Of a DNA stretch of 35,879 bases, positions 1-12,845 are shown one piece after another. The notes beneath the pieces are model-generated. The model ran no database searches and was not told the DNA's origin. It worked only from the letters and a program-made list of their open reading frames with translations. The stretch is from Pimelobacter sp. GTDB taxonomy: Bacteria; Actinomycetota; Actinomycetes; Propionibacteriales; Nocardioidaceae. Numbering within the stretch: the stretch's first letter is position 1; every line of letters starts with the position of its first letter. The DNA is taken from positions 35,196 to 71,074 of the forward strand of contig NZZG01000161.1 in assembly GCA_002698575.1 (NCBI GenBank), given 5' to 3'. A program made the translations under genes and the position numbers.

Positions 1-1
1 C

Positions 2-904
2 TCCGGTCTGGGCAAGACCCACCTGCTCCACGCCATCGGCCACTACGTCCGCAGCCTCTACACCGGGGCCAAGGTCCGCTACGTGTCGAGCGAGGAGTTC
101 ACCAACGAGTTCATCAACGCGATCCGCGACGACCGACAGGACCGGTTCAAGCGCCGCTACCGCGATGTCGACGTCCTGCTCATCGACGACATCCAGTTCC
201 TCGAGGGCAAGACGCAGACCCAGGAGGAGTTCTTCCACACCTTCAACACGCTGCACAACGCCAACAAGCAGATCGTGCTGACCTCCGACCGTCCGCCCAA
301 ACGGCTGGAGGCCCTCGAGGACCGCCTGCGCAACCGCTTCGAGTGGGGGTTGATCACCGACGTCCAGCCGCCCGACCTGGAGACCCGCATCGCCATCCTG
401 CGCAAGAAGGCGGCCATGGACCGGCTCACCGCTCCCCCGGACGTCCTGGAGTTCATCGCCTCGAAGATCCAGACCAACATCCGCGAGCTCGAGGGCGCCC
501 TGATCCGCGTGACCGCCTTCGCCAACCTCAACAAGCAGGAGGTCGACATGACTCTTGCCGAGATCGTGCTCAAGGACCTGATCCCCGAGGGCGGGGAACC
601 GGAGATCACCGCCACGCTGATCATCGCCCAGACCGCCTCCTACTTCGGTCTCACCATCGACGAGCTGACCGGCCCCAGCCGTGGCCGACACCTCGTGATG
701 GCGCGTCAGATCGCGATGTACATCTGCCGCGAGCTCACCGACCTGTCGCTGCCGAAGATCGGCGCCCAGTTCGGCAACCGCGACCACACGACCGTGATGT
801 ACGCCGACCGCAAGATCAACCAGCTCCTGGCCGAACGCCGCGCCGTCTTCAACCAGGTCAGCGAGCTCACCAACCGCGTCAAGCTGCAAGCCCGCCAGGG
901 CTGA
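2..904 (+). CDS. dnaA: Chromosomal replication initiator DnaA (3' part, 5' end outside window)
   Basis: DnaA is the AAA+ ATPase that binds DnaA boxes at oriC, opens the duplex and recruits the replicative helicase. The reading frame is open from base 2, so the first 200 or more residues (domains I, II and the start of III) lie outside the window. The visible part begins inside the Walker A loop ([12 protein letters not shown]). Walker B follows ([13 protein letters not shown]), then the AAA+ lid. Domain IV carries the family DNA-binding signature [15 protein letters not shown] near the C-terminus. About 300 residues are present and the stop is TGA. It is followed directly by a box-rich intergenic region and dnaN, the standard actinobacterial order. 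Identification is certain; the true start cannot be seen. Confidence 0.97.
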   Translation, partial: SGLGKTHLLHAIGHYVRSLYTGAKVRYVSSEEFTNEFINAIRDDRQDRFKRRYRDVDVLLIDDIQFLEGKTQTQEEFFHTFNTLHNANKQIVLTSDRPPKRLEALEDRLRNRFEWGLITDVQPPDLETRIAILRKKAAMDRLTAPPDVLEFIASKIQTNIRELEGALIRVTAFANLNKQEVDMTLAEIVLKDLIPEGGEPEITATLIIAQTASYFGLTIDELTGPSRGRHLVMARQIAMYICRELTDLSLPKIGAQFGNRDHTTVMYADRKINQLLAERRAVFNQVSELTNRVKLQARQG

Positions 905-1369
905 GATCCCCCTGCTGAGCCCCGACGGCGACTGTGGAGAGGACCCACCGCACGGTGCGAACTACACGGGGAGGATCTGGGGAGGCTTGTGCACCACCGT
1001 CCACACGCCCGCACCGCGTCCACCGCGGCAGCCCACCGCTCCACTCCCCCTCCACAGCCCCTGTGGACGAAAATCTCCTCGCTGACCTGCAGCAACAGGA
1101 CTCATCCACACGTTCCACAGTTCCTATGACTACGACCAACCTCCACCTGGATCGATGATCGGCAGAACTCCATCCGGCCCACCCCCTGTGGAGAACCACC
1201 CGTGCGTGGCAGGATGCGACTCCGCACGGGCGTGGTGTCCCTGCCCGCAGCAGCCACTGATCCCACCGCCCGGCGCTGACCTGACTAGCCTGACGTGACC
1301 CGACCAGCCAGACCCGACCAGCCAGACCCGACCAGCCAGACCCGACCAGACCTGACCGAAGGACCCACC
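905..1369. other. oriC: Putative chromosomal origin oriC (dnaA-dnaN intergenic region)
   Basis: This 465-bp non-coding gap between dnaA and dnaN carries several 9-mers close to the DnaA box (actinobacterial forms TTGTCCACA/TTATCCACA). On the plus strand: CCGTCCACA 997-1005, CCCTCCACA 1048-1056, TCATCCACA 1102-1110, CGTTCCACA 1111-1119. On the minus strand: CTCTCCACA 933-941, TCGTCCACA 1062-1070, TTCTCCACA 1187-1195. None is a perfect consensus box. I see no strong AT-rich unwinding element; the least GC-rich stretch is roughly 1070-1145. Location and box density support an origin; function is inferred from conserved synteny. Confidence 0.8.
1298..1349. repeat. 14-bp tandem repeat just upstream of dnaN
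   Basis: The unit ACCCGACCAGCCAG is repeated exactly at 1298-1311, 1312-1325 and 1326-1339, followed by 10 bases of a fourth copy at 1340-1349. A degenerate copy with three mismatches lies at 1279-1292. The array ends about 20 bp before the dnaN start, so it lies in the origin/dnaN leader. Its role is unknown. It keeps a frame open upstream of dnaN, which could mislead start prediction. Confidence 0.9.
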
Positions 1370-2524
1370 GTGAAGTTCCGTGTCGAGCGCGACGTTCTTG
1401 CCGATGCCGTCGCCTGGGCTGCACGCAGCCTCCCGGTGCGCCCCAGTGCGCCCGTCCTCGCCGGTCTGCTGATCGACGCCAACGACCAGGGCCTCGTGCT
1501 GTCGACCTTCGACTACGAGACGTCGGCGCGGGCCACGCTCAACGCCGAGGTCCACGACGAGGGACGCGCGCTGGTCAGCGGTCGACTCCTCGCCGACATC
1601 TGTCGAAGCCTGCCGGCCAAGCCCGTCGAGATGGTCCTCGACGGTGCGCGGGTCTCCCTGACGTGCGGGTCGGCACGGTTCAGCCTCCAGACGATGCCGG
1701 TCGAGGACTACCCCACCATCCCGACGATGCCCGAGGCCACCGGCACCGTGCAGAGTGACGTCTTCGCCCACGCGGTGGCGCAGGCCGTCACCGCAGCCGG
1801 TCGTGACGACATGCTGCCCGTGCTGACGGGTGTGCGTCTGGAGATCGAAGGATCGACGATCGCCCTGCTCGCCACCGACCGCTTCCGTCTCTCCCAGTGC
1901 GAGCTGGGCTGGGACCCCCGCAGCCCCGACGACACCGTGGCGGCGCTGGTGCCGGCCAAGGTGCTGGGTGACACGGCGAAGTCCCTGACCGCCGGCAGCG
2001 AGGTCACCATCGCCCTGTCCGCCAGCGGCAGCGGTGAGGGGCTGATCGGTTTCGAAGGCACCGGGCCGGGCGGCGTACGACGGACCACGACGCGTCTGCT
2101 CGACGGGGAGTTCCCGAAGGTGCGCAGCCTCTTCCCCGCCGAGAAGCTCACCACCGCGACCGTCGACAAGGCCGCGCTGATCGAGTCGGTCAAGCGCGTC
2201 TCCCTGGTGGCCGAGCGCAACACGGCCGTGCAGCTCGCCTTCAGCGATGGGGTCCTCACCCTCGACGCGGGTTCCGGCGACGAGGCGCAGGCCTCGGAGT
2301 CCATCGAGGCGACCATCGTCGGCGAGGACATCACCACCGGGTTCAACCCCCAGTTCCTGCTCGACGGCCTCGGCGCCATCGACCAGCCCACCGTGGAGCT
2401 GTCGTTCACCCAGGCCTCCAAGCCCGTGGTCCTGAGCGGGATCCTCGAGCCGGGAGCCGACGGGTCCGGTCAGGTCGACCCGGGCTTCCGCTACCTGCTG
2501 ATGCCGCGCCGCCTGCTCTCCTGA
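1370..2524 (+). CDS. dnaN: DNA polymerase III subunit beta (sliding clamp)
   Basis: The beta clamp is a ring-shaped dimer that tethers DNA polymerase III to DNA. The 384-residue length suits the family, and the product begins KFRVERDVLADAVAWAARSLP after the initiator, a typical clamp N-terminus. Internal landmarks include the segment DDMLPVLTGVRLEIEGSTIALLATDRFRLS in the second domain and a C-terminus ending YLLMPRRLLS, which resembles the usual clamp MPMR end. I chose GTG 1370 because GAAGGA (1358-1363) lies at good spacing. A longer frame from 1295 would only translate the 14-bp tandem repeat. It follows oriC and is probably transcribed from a promoter in that gap. Confidence 0.96.
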   Translation: MKFRVERDVLADAVAWAARSLPVRPSAPVLAGLLIDANDQGLVLSTFDYETSARATLNAEVHDEGRALVSGRLLADICRSLPAKPVEMVLDGARVSLTCGSARFSLQTMPVEDYPTIPTMPEATGTVQSDVFAHAVAQAVTAAGRDDMLPVLTGVRLEIEGSTIALLATDRFRLSQCELGWDPRSPDDTVAALVPAKVLGDTAKSLTAGSEVTIALSASGSGEGLIGFEGTGPGGVRRTTTRLLDGEFPKVRSLFPAEKLTTATVDKAALIESVKRVSLVAERNTAVQLAFSDGVLTLDAGSGDEAQASESIEATIVGEDITTGFNPQFLLDGLGAIDQPTVELSFTQASKPVVLSGILEPGADGSGQVDPGFRYLLMPRRLLS

Positions 2525-2588
2525 GAGGCTGGGCCTGCGAGCCGCACCACCGCGGCCGGCCACGCCAACGCACTCCAGGAGGCACCAG

Positions 2589-3503
2589 ATGCACATCGGA
2601 CTCGTCGGGCTCGGCAAGATGGGTGGCAACATGCGCACCCGGTTGCGCAACGACGGCCACACCGTGGTCGGCTACGACCGCGACCCGGAGCTCGCAGACG
2701 CCGAGAGCCTGGCGGCGATGGTCGCGGCCCTGCCGGCCGACGGCCCCCGGGTCGTGTGGGTGATGGTCCCGGCAGGGGGACCCACCGACGCGACGATCGC
2801 CGAGCTGGCGGACCTCCTCGGTGAGGGTGACCTCGTCGTCGACGGGGGCAACTCGCGCTACACCGACGACCAGGAGCACGCGGACACGCTGGCCGAGCGC
2901 GGCATCGGCTTCGTCGACTGCGGTGTCTCCGGGGGAGTCTGGGGCCTCGAGAACGGCTACGCCCTGATGTGCGGCGGCTCGCGCGAGGACGTCGCCAAGG
3001 TCCAACCCGTCTTCGACTCGCTCAAGCCCGCCGAGGGTGGCTTCGTGCACGCCGGCACCAAGGTCGGTGCCGGGCACTTCTCGAAGATGGTCCACAACGG
3101 CATCGAGTACGCCGTGATGCAGTCCTACGCCGAGGGCTGGGAGCTGCTCGAGGCCGTGGACCTCGTCGACAACGTCACCGACGTCTTCGACTCCTGGCGA
3201 GACGGCACCGTCATCCGGTCGTGGCTCCTGGACCTGCTGGTGGCCGCGCTGCGCGAGGACACCCACCTCGACGGACTCCGGGGCTACGCCGACGACTCGG
3301 GGGAGGGCCGGTGGACGGTGCAGGCAGCCATCGACCACGCCGTGCCCATGCATGTCATCGCGGCCTCGCTCTTCGCCCGCTTCACCTCACGCCAGGACGA
3401 CAGCCCGGCGATGAAGGCGATCGCCGCGATGCGCAACCAGTTCGGTGGACACGCGGTCCACACGTCTCCGCCGCCGGGCGGGGACGCCGCACCGCAGGAC
3501 TGA
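2589..3503 (+). CDS. gnd: 6-phosphogluconate dehydrogenase, decarboxylating (short form)
   Basis: The enzyme oxidises and decarboxylates 6-phosphogluconate to ribulose 5-phosphate in the oxidative pentose phosphate pathway. At 304 residues it belongs to the short class, which is usually NAD-dependent, rather than the 470-residue NADP class; cofactor preference is inferred from length. The N-terminal Rossmann loop is GLGKMG (residues 7-12). The substrate motif SGGVWG is at 114-119, and KMVHNGIEY (166-174) contains the catalytic Lys166. A strong ribosome-binding site, AGGAGG, precedes ATG 2589. Insertion of gnd between dnaN and recF is a known arrangement in many actinobacteria. It is followed by recF after 10 bp, so the two are probably cotranscribed. 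Confidence 0.94.
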   Translation: MHIGLVGLGKMGGNMRTRLRNDGHTVVGYDRDPELADAESLAAMVAALPADGPRVVWVMVPAGGPTDATIAELADLLGEGDLVVDGGNSRYTDDQEHADTLAERGIGFVDCGVSGGVWGLENGYALMCGGSREDVAKVQPVFDSLKPAEGGFVHAGTKVGAGHFSKMVHNGIEYAVMQSYAEGWELLEAVDLVDNVTDVFDSWRDGTVIRSWLLDLLVAALREDTHLDGLRGYADDSGEGRWTVQAAIDHAVPMHVIAASLFARFTSRQDDSPAMKAIAAMRNQFGGHAVHTSPPPGGDAAPQD

Positions 3504-3513
3504 GGACCGGGGC

Positions 3514-4713
3514 GTGCACGTCTCCCACCTCGCGCTGCACAACTTCCGGTCCTACACGCTCGCCGACGTCGAGCTCGGCCCGGGAGTGACGGCGTTCGTC
3601 GGACGCAACGGTCAGGGCAAGACGAACCTGATCGAGGCGATCGACTACCTGTCGCGGCTCTCCTCGCACCGCGTCTCCTCCGATGCACCCCTGATCAAGG
3701 CGGGAGCACCGCAGGCGATCGTGCGTGCGGCGGTGGTCAAGGACGGGCGCACGGCGGTGCTCGAGGTGGAGCTGAACCCCGGAAAGTCGAACAAGGGACG
3801 AATCAACAAGTCGACATTACCGAGGGTCCGGGACCTGGTGGGGCTCGTGCGCACGGTCGTCTTCTCCCCGGAGGACCTCACGCTGGTCAAGGGTGACCCG
3901 GGCGACCGACGGCGCTTCCTGGACGACCTGCTGGTGCTGAGGACCCCCCGGTTGAGCGGGATCCTCTCCGACCACGACCGGATCCTGAAACAGCGCGCGA
4001 CGCTGCTGAAGACCGCCGGGAACGCCCGCCGGGGGAGCAGCAGCGCGGAGGGGGCGTTGAGCACCCTCGACGTCTGGGACAGCCACCTGGCTCGCGTCGG
4101 GGCCGAGCTCCTGGCCGAGAGGATCGCCCTGGTCACCGAGCTCACGCCGTACGTCGGAGCGGCGTACGCCGCCGTGGCCCGCGGAGCCTCGCGCGACGAT
4201 GCCGGACTGGACTACAAGGCCTCCTTCGGGCTCCCCGACGTCGACGCCGTGGCCCCCGACCGGACCGTCCTCGAGCACGCCCTGCTCGACGAGCTCGTCC
4301 GACGGCGTCCCGACGAGCTCGACCGCGGCGTGTGCCTGGTGGGACCGCACCGTGACGACCTCGTGCTGAGCCTGGGGCTGCACGCGACGGGGGAGGCCGG
4401 CGAGGGCGGATCACGCCTTCCGGTCAAGGGGTACGCCTCGCACGGGGAGAGCTGGTCGTTCGCCCTGGCGCTGCGGTTGGCGTCCTACGACCTCTTGCGC
4501 TCCGACGGCGATGATCCGATCCTGATCCTCGACGACGTCTTCGCCGAGCTCGACACCGAGCGCCGTGCCCAGCTGGCGGTCCTGGTCGCCGATGCGGAGC
4601 AGGTGCTGGTCACCGCAGCGGTGCCGGCCGACGTCCCAGAGGTGCTGGCGGGGGTGCGCTACACGGTGGCAGGGGGAGAGGTGACTCGTGAGGCAGGAGC
4701 CCCCCGCTCGTGA
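3514..4713 (+). CDS. recF: DNA replication and repair protein RecF
   Basis: RecF is an SMC-like ATPase that, with RecO and RecR, helps load RecA at single-strand gaps. The 399-residue product opens with the typical RecF start, in which L-x-NFRSY precedes Walker A (GRNGQGKT, residues 30-37). It closes with a Walker B/D-loop motif ([11 protein letters not shown]), preceded by [15 protein letters not shown] in the ABC-signature region. I chose GTG 3514 because RecF homology starts immediately there; the frame is open upstream to 3445 but that part overlaps gnd and is not RecF-like. The 3' end overlaps the next gene by 26 bp, which suggests coupled translation. Confidence 0.94.
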   Translation: MHVSHLALHNFRSYTLADVELGPGVTAFVGRNGQGKTNLIEAIDYLSRLSSHRVSSDAPLIKAGAPQAIVRAAVVKDGRTAVLEVELNPGKSNKGRINKSTLPRVRDLVGLVRTVVFSPEDLTLVKGDPGDRRRFLDDLLVLRTPRLSGILSDHDRILKQRATLLKTAGNARRGSSSAEGALSTLDVWDSHLARVGAELLAERIALVTELTPYVGAAYAAVARGASRDDAGLDYKASFGLPDVDAVAPDRTVLEHALLDELVRRRPDELDRGVCLVGPHRDDLVLSLGLHATGEAGEGGSRLPVKGYASHGESWSFALALRLASYDLLRSDGDDPILILDDVFAELDTERRAQLAVLVADAEQVLVTAAVPADVPEVLAGVRYTVAGGEVTREAGAPRS

Positions 4714-5323
4714 CGGATCCTCACCCGGCGCCGACGGGGACGCACCGGCGCGGGACGAGCAGGCTTCCAACGACCCTGCCGAGCAGACAGCCGAGGACGG
4801 CGCCGAGGACGGTGGGCCGCACCGCGACGACGGACTCGACCTGGCCCGCTCCCTGACGCAGGCGACGGCGGGAACCACCCCCGCCGCCCGACGACGTGCG
4901 CGTCCCCGGACCCGGTCGGGGGGCGAGACCCGCCGCGGCCGCCTGTCGGGGGCCCATCCCGACGATCGCGACCCCCAGCTGCTCGAGGGCGAGATGGCGC
5001 GCCTGGTGGGCGAACGCGGCTGGGCCCTGCCCCTGCGGATGCGAGCCGTCTTCGCCCGCTGGCCCGACCTCGTCGGCAGCGACGTCGCCGAGCACTGCTC
5101 GCCGGAGTCGTTCACCGACGGGACCCTCGTGGTCCGCACCGACTCCACCGCGTGGGCCACCCAGCTCAAGCTGCTCACCCCGACCATCGTGCGGCGGCTC
5201 AACGAGGAGTTGGGGCACGGCACGGTGCTGCTCATCGAGGTGCTGGGGCCGCACCTGCCCACCTGGAAGAAGGGGCCCCGCTCGGTCCGCGACGGGCGAG
5301 GACCGCGCGACACCTACGGCTGA
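4688..5323 (+). CDS. DUF721 / DciA-family protein
   Basis: The C-terminal half (about residues 95-205) is a DUF721 domain, with [18 protein letters not shown] followed by [19 protein letters not shown] and IEVLGPH. DUF721 proteins include DciA, the proposed operator of the replicative helicase DnaB in bacteria lacking DnaC/DnaI loaders; the M. tuberculosis homologue is the gene next to recF. The first 90 residues are acidic and Pro/Arg-rich, probably disordered. The GTG start at 4688 overlaps recF by 26 bp. No other start in this frame keeps the domain and couples as well, but the exact start is uncertain. Gene position supports a replication role; the helicase link is family knowledge, not visible in the sequence. 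Confidence 0.85.
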   Translation: MRQEPPARDGSSPGADGDAPARDEQASNDPAEQTAEDGAEDGGPHRDDGLDLARSLTQATAGTTPAARRRARPRTRSGGETRRGRLSGAHPDDRDPQLLEGEMARLVGERGWALPLRMRAVFARWPDLVGSDVAEHCSPESFTDGTLVVRTDSTAWATQLKLLTPTIVRRLNEELGHGTVLLIEVLGPHLPTWKKGPRSVRDGRGPRDTYG

Positions 5324-5602
5324 GTCGCGGGCCGGTGCATCCGGTCGAGCGCTGAGCCCACCACAGCCGATCTGCGGGCCGTGCCGACGTACCCGCCCCT
5401 GGATGACACCCTCCGAGGCCGTTGAATCGGCTCGCAGGACCCGTCCCCGGCCGATTTCATCCACAGATGTCGCCATCCATGAGCCACGGTGCGTGATTCC
5501 CGGCCTTGTGAGGGGTATCATGGCGTTGTTGGTCGCAGCCGCGCGGACTCCGTTCGCGGCGCGACCTTCGCCATGTTCCCCTCCAGGCGAAGAGGTCTCC
5601 GC
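5324..5602 (+). promoter_or_regulatory. gyrB leader with a DnaA-box-like site and possible -10
   Basis: This 279-bp gap precedes gyrB. It contains TCATCCACA at 5457-5465, identical to a 9-mer in oriC (1102-1110). A -10-like TATCAT sits at 5516-5521, but the hexamer 17 bp upstream (GTGATT) is a poor -35. A GC-rich inverted repeat, GCCGCG/CGCGGC, lies downstream in the leader near 5540-5562. The gap suggests that gyrB-gyrA has its own promoter, separate from recF. Promoter placement is tentative. Confidence 0.35.
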
Positions 5603-7804
<2,202 letters not shown>

Positions 7805-7809
7805 CCAGT

Positions 7810-7869
7810 CGCCGCGATGAACGCGCCCTGGCGGCGTTGTCGTCGCTCGGCGGCCAAGCCCGGGCCGCC
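7810..7869 (+). other. GC-rich stem-loops between gyrB and gyrA
   Basis: The 128-bp gyrB-gyrA gap holds two inverted repeats. CGCCGC (7810-7815) pairs with GCGGCG (7831-7836). GGCGGCC (7849-7855) pairs with GGCCGCC (7863-7869) across a 7-nt loop. There is no T-tract, so a standard intrinsic terminator is not supported. The structure could attenuate or stabilise a gyrB-gyrA transcript, or be an intergenic repeat. Confidence 0.5.
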
Positions 7870-7932
7870 TTCGCTCCTCCGCCTTGCTAGGCCACGCGCC
7901 TCACGACGCTGATACACAGGAATGAGTAGGAA

Positions 7933-10673
<2,741 letters not shown>

Positions 10674-10674
<1 letters not shown>

Positions 10675-11267
10675 TGACCGAGAGGTCCGCTCCGCCCCCA
10701 CCGCCGCAGGCGCCCACCCCGGGCTCGTCCGACACCAGGACCGCGACGTCCCAGGACCGTGCTCCCGACGACGCCACCGCCGTACGACCGGGCTTCGCCG
10801 AGCGGCTGCAGGCCAAGCTCGCGGCGGGCCTCGGCTCCACCTCCAACGACTCCGACGGTTCCCCGGCGGCGGTCTCCGCGCCGAGGAAGCCGCGCGGTCC
10901 GCGCCGGGCACGGCTGCGGCTGACCCGGGTCGACCCCTGGTCGGTGATGAAGACGTCGTTCCTGCTCTCCATCGCCTTCGGCATCGTGACCGTGGTGGCG
11001 GTCGCGATGATCTGGAACGTCCTCGACTCCGCCGGTGTCTTCGACTCGGTCAACCAGACCGTGCGCGACGTCGTCGACGACCAGTCGACCGCGACCTTCG
11101 ACGTGCGCGACTACGTCGGCACCGATCGCGTCGTGGGCTTCACGATGCTCGTCGCCGCGGTCGACGTCGTCCTGCTCACCGCGATCGCCACGTTGGGCGC
11201 CTTCCTCTACAACATGTCGGCCGCCCTGCTGGGCGGCGTCGAGGTCACCCTCGCCGAGGACAACTGA
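10674..11267 (+). CDS. DUF3566 domain membrane protein
   Basis: This 197-residue protein starts at an ATG that overlaps the gyrA stop (ATGA). The first 75 residues are Pro/Ala/Ser-rich and probably cytoplasmic and disordered, ending in a basic stretch (KPRGPRRARLRLTRVDP). Two hydrophobic segments follow: one after WSVMKTSFLLSIAFG (about 90-112) and one around VVGFTMLVAAVDVVLLTAI (about 155-178). It ends with a short acidic tail. The C-terminal part matches DUF3566, the family always found after gyrA in actinobacteria (Rv0007 position in M. tuberculosis). Its function is unknown; the position suggests an envelope or division role, but nothing in the sequence proves it. Confidence 0.88.
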
Positions 11268-11290
11268 GCCGGTCGTCCACCCGACCCGGG

Positions 11291-11322
11291 CCTGCGGACA
11301 GACCGCAGGTCAGCCCCATTTT
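11291..11322 (+). terminator. Possible terminator after the gyrA operon
   Basis: CCTGCGG (11291-11297) and CCGCAGG (11303-11309) form a perfect 7-bp stem with a 5-nt loop, 24 bp after the DUF3566 stop. The only T-run (TTTT, 11319-11322) is 9 nt beyond the stem, further than usual, so this is a weak candidate. Confidence 0.35.
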
Positions 11323-11350
11323 GGGCGCCCCCGCACGCGTGGGGTAACGT
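11321..11350 (+). promoter_or_regulatory. Candidate promoter for tRNA-Ile
   Basis: TTGGGC (11321-11326) as -35 and TAACGT (11345-11350) as -10 are 18 bp apart. They would start transcription about 20 nt upstream of the tRNA. The similar tRNA-Leu promoter in this window (TTGGGG, 17 bp, TACCTT) supports the reading. Confidence 0.5.
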
Positions 11351-11379
11351 TCACTCGCCGCCGGATCCGGCGTGTTCAC

Positions 11380-11453
11380 GGGCCTATAGCTCAGGCGGTT
11401 AGAGCGCTTCCCTGATAAGGAAGAGGTCGCAGGTTCAAGTCCTGCTAGGCCCA
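11380..11453 (+). tRNA. tRNA-Ile(GAT)
   Basis: The acceptor stem GGGCCTA (11380-11386) pairs perfectly with TAGGCCC (11446-11452), and the discriminator is A11453. The anticodon GAT is at 11414-11416 in a CTGATAA loop between paired CTTCC/GGAAG arms. The T-arm contains GGTTCAAGTCC. CCA is not encoded. It sits after gyrA as in other actinobacteria. Confidence 0.97.
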
Positions 11454-11490
11454 CCCGACAACCCTGTCCCCGCGTGTACGGAGCCCGACC

Positions 11491-11622
11491 ATGAAGAAGA
11501 TCGTGTTGCTCGCCCTGGCCGCCGCCGGCGCCGTGGTGGCCCGCAAGAAGATCTCCGAGGGCCGTGCCGAGCAGGCGCTGTGGGCCGAGGCCACCGACGC
11601 GGTCACCAGCAACCACAACTGA
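11491..11622 (+). CDS. Small DLW-39-family-like protein (43 aa)
   Basis: A 43-codon ORF lies exactly between tRNA-Ile and tRNA-Ala. Its product begins [20 protein letters not shown], a short hydrophobic helix followed by a basic patch, then a soluble part with [11 protein letters not shown]. This fits the actinobacterial DLW-39 family, small proteins found near this tRNA pair; here the signature reads ALW rather than DLW. Upstream bases GGAGCCCG (11480-11487) could serve as a ribosome-binding site. It probably lies in the membrane through its N-terminus. Function is unknown. Being so short, it could be missed by gene callers, but position and composition make it credible. Confidence 0.75.
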   Translation: MKKIVLLALAAAGAVVARKKISEGRAEQALWAEATDAVTSNHN

Positions 11623-11641
11623 AGCTCACCCGCACCATCCG

Positions 11642-11714
11642 GGGGCCTTGGCGCAATTGGTAGCGCACCTGCTTTGCAAGCAGGGGGTTAGGGGTTCGAG
11701 TCCCCTAGGCTCCA
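11642..11714 (+). tRNA. tRNA-Ala(TGC)
   Basis: The acceptor stem GGGGCCT (11642-11648) pairs with AGGCTCC (11707-11713), including the G3-U70 wobble that identifies alanine tRNAs. The discriminator is A11714. The anticodon TGC (11675-11677) lies in a CTTTGCAAG loop, and the T-arm reads GGGGTTCGAGTCCCC. CCA is not encoded. It starts 19 bp after the small DLW-39-like gene and may share its transcript. Confidence 0.97.
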
Positions 11715-11809
11715 CCGACACGAGCCCGGTCCGGACAGACCGGCTCTTCCGAGGTCGAGCCCGGCGGCCTTCACCCGGCAATCGCCTCCGCTCCCCAGGG
11801 GTCTGCTGG

Positions 11810-11815
11810 CAGAAT
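11810..11815 (+). promoter_or_regulatory. Candidate leaderless -10 for the lipoprotein gene
   Basis: CAGAAT ends 6 nt before GTG 11822 and no ribosome-binding site is present. This matches the spacing seen before several other genes here. No clear -35 is visible. Confidence 0.35.
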
Positions 11816-11821
11816 GGTCCG

Positions 11822-12811
11822 GTGAGGTCGGGAGCCGTGGGGATGCTGCTGGCGAGCGCACTGCTGCTCGCCGCCTGCAGCGACGAGGCCGAGCCGATCC
11901 CGCAGACCCCGCTCGACGAGCCCCTCGCCGCTCCCGTGTACGACGCGGGCCTGGAGCCCGCCGAGGCGGCGATGGCCCTGATCCCCGAGGACTCGACGGT
12001 CCTGGTGGTGATGGACTTCGACCAGCTGCGCCTGCAGCTCGAGCAGAGCGGCCTGACGAGCGAGTCGAAGGCGAGGGCGCGCAAGAAGTTCTGGCGCACG
12101 GCGGAGCGGGAGAGCGTGCTCTTCAGCCCGGGGCTGCTGCGCTCCGAGGACAAGCGGCTGCGCAAGAAGTACGGCTTCACCCAGGACGACGTCTCCTGGG
12201 AGGCCCGGTTCGACGTGCCCACGAGCTCGCTGGGCACCGCGAGCGAGGGCTGGGTGCTCAAGCTGCGCGACGACCTCGACCTGGACGGCGTACGACGTGC
12301 CGTCGAGGCGGGGGAGGGGCCGCTGGGCGGTGCCGTCGTGGACACGACCAACTCGCTGGTGACCCTGGGCTCGACCACCGACCCCGGCGCCAGCTGGGCC
12401 GCCGACCCCGATCGGATCGCGCTGGTCGGCCCGACCGCGAGCGCGACGTACGTCGACACCGCCTGCGTCCCCTACGACGTGGCCTTCGCCGACGGCGACG
12501 AGGCCGACCTGGCCCCCGCCCCGGCCGGTGACCTCGACGACCTCGACGACCTGGGTTTCTTCTCGGTCAGCTACGGCACCGAGCTCGTCACCGTTCGCCT
12601 GGGCCTGGCCCGCAACGACGTCTTCGACCGGGCCCGGCTGCCGGACGTCCTGCCCCGCACGGACCCGGACTTCGCCCTCGGCTACCTCGACCCCGTCGCC
12701 GATCCCGGTGGCGGCCGGATCGGCTACCGGCTCGGTGACCCCGACGTCGCCGAGCGCCTCGCCCAGCAGCGCCGGCTGCCGTTCGCCGTGTGCGGGTCGG
12801 GATCCTCCTGA
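11822..12811 (+). CDS. Predicted lipoprotein of unknown function
   Basis: The 329-residue product starts with a lipoprotein signal peptide: Arg2, a hydrophobic core and the lipobox LAAC with Cys19. It should be exported and lipid-anchored on the outer face of the membrane. The mature part is acidic and rich in Asp, Leu and Ala, with no motif I recognise. One stretch, DGVRRAVEAGEGPLGGAV, resembles a helical segment in substrate-free binding proteins but is not diagnostic. I chose GTG 11822 because the signal peptide starts there; the longer open frame from 11564 runs through tRNA-Ala. There is no ribosome-binding site, so a leaderless mRNA is possible. The SURF1 gene follows after 34 bp. Confidence 0.8.
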   Translation: MRSGAVGMLLASALLLAACSDEAEPIPQTPLDEPLAAPVYDAGLEPAEAAMALIPEDSTVLVVMDFDQLRLQLEQSGLTSESKARARKKFWRTAERESVLFSPGLLRSEDKRLRKKYGFTQDDVSWEARFDVPTSSLGTASEGWVLKLRDDLDLDGVRRAVEAGEGPLGGAVVDTTNSLVTLGSTTDPGASWAADPDRIALVGPTASATYVDTACVPYDVAFADGDEADLAPAPAGDLDDLDDLGFFSVSYGTELVTVRLGLARNDVFDRARLPDVLPRTDPDFALGYLDPVADPGGGRIGYRLGDPDVAERLAQQRRLPFAVCGSGSS

Positions 12812-12833
12812 CCTGTCGGGCCCCAGCGATCCG

Positions 12834-12839
12834 TACCCT
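12834..12839 (+). promoter_or_regulatory. Candidate leaderless -10 for the SURF1 gene
   Basis: TACCCT fits the TANNNT pattern and ends 6 nt before GTG 12846. No convincing -35 or ribosome-binding site is visible. Confidence 0.4.
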
Positions 12840-12845
12840 GGTGAG

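Noticed and set aside
1298..1349. Tandem repeat as a CRISPR array
   Set aside because: Copies are contiguous with no spacers and only 14 bp long.
1295..1369. Upstream extension of dnaN
   Set aside because: It would only translate the 14-bp tandem repeat; GTG 1370 has a ribosome-binding site and starts the clamp homology.
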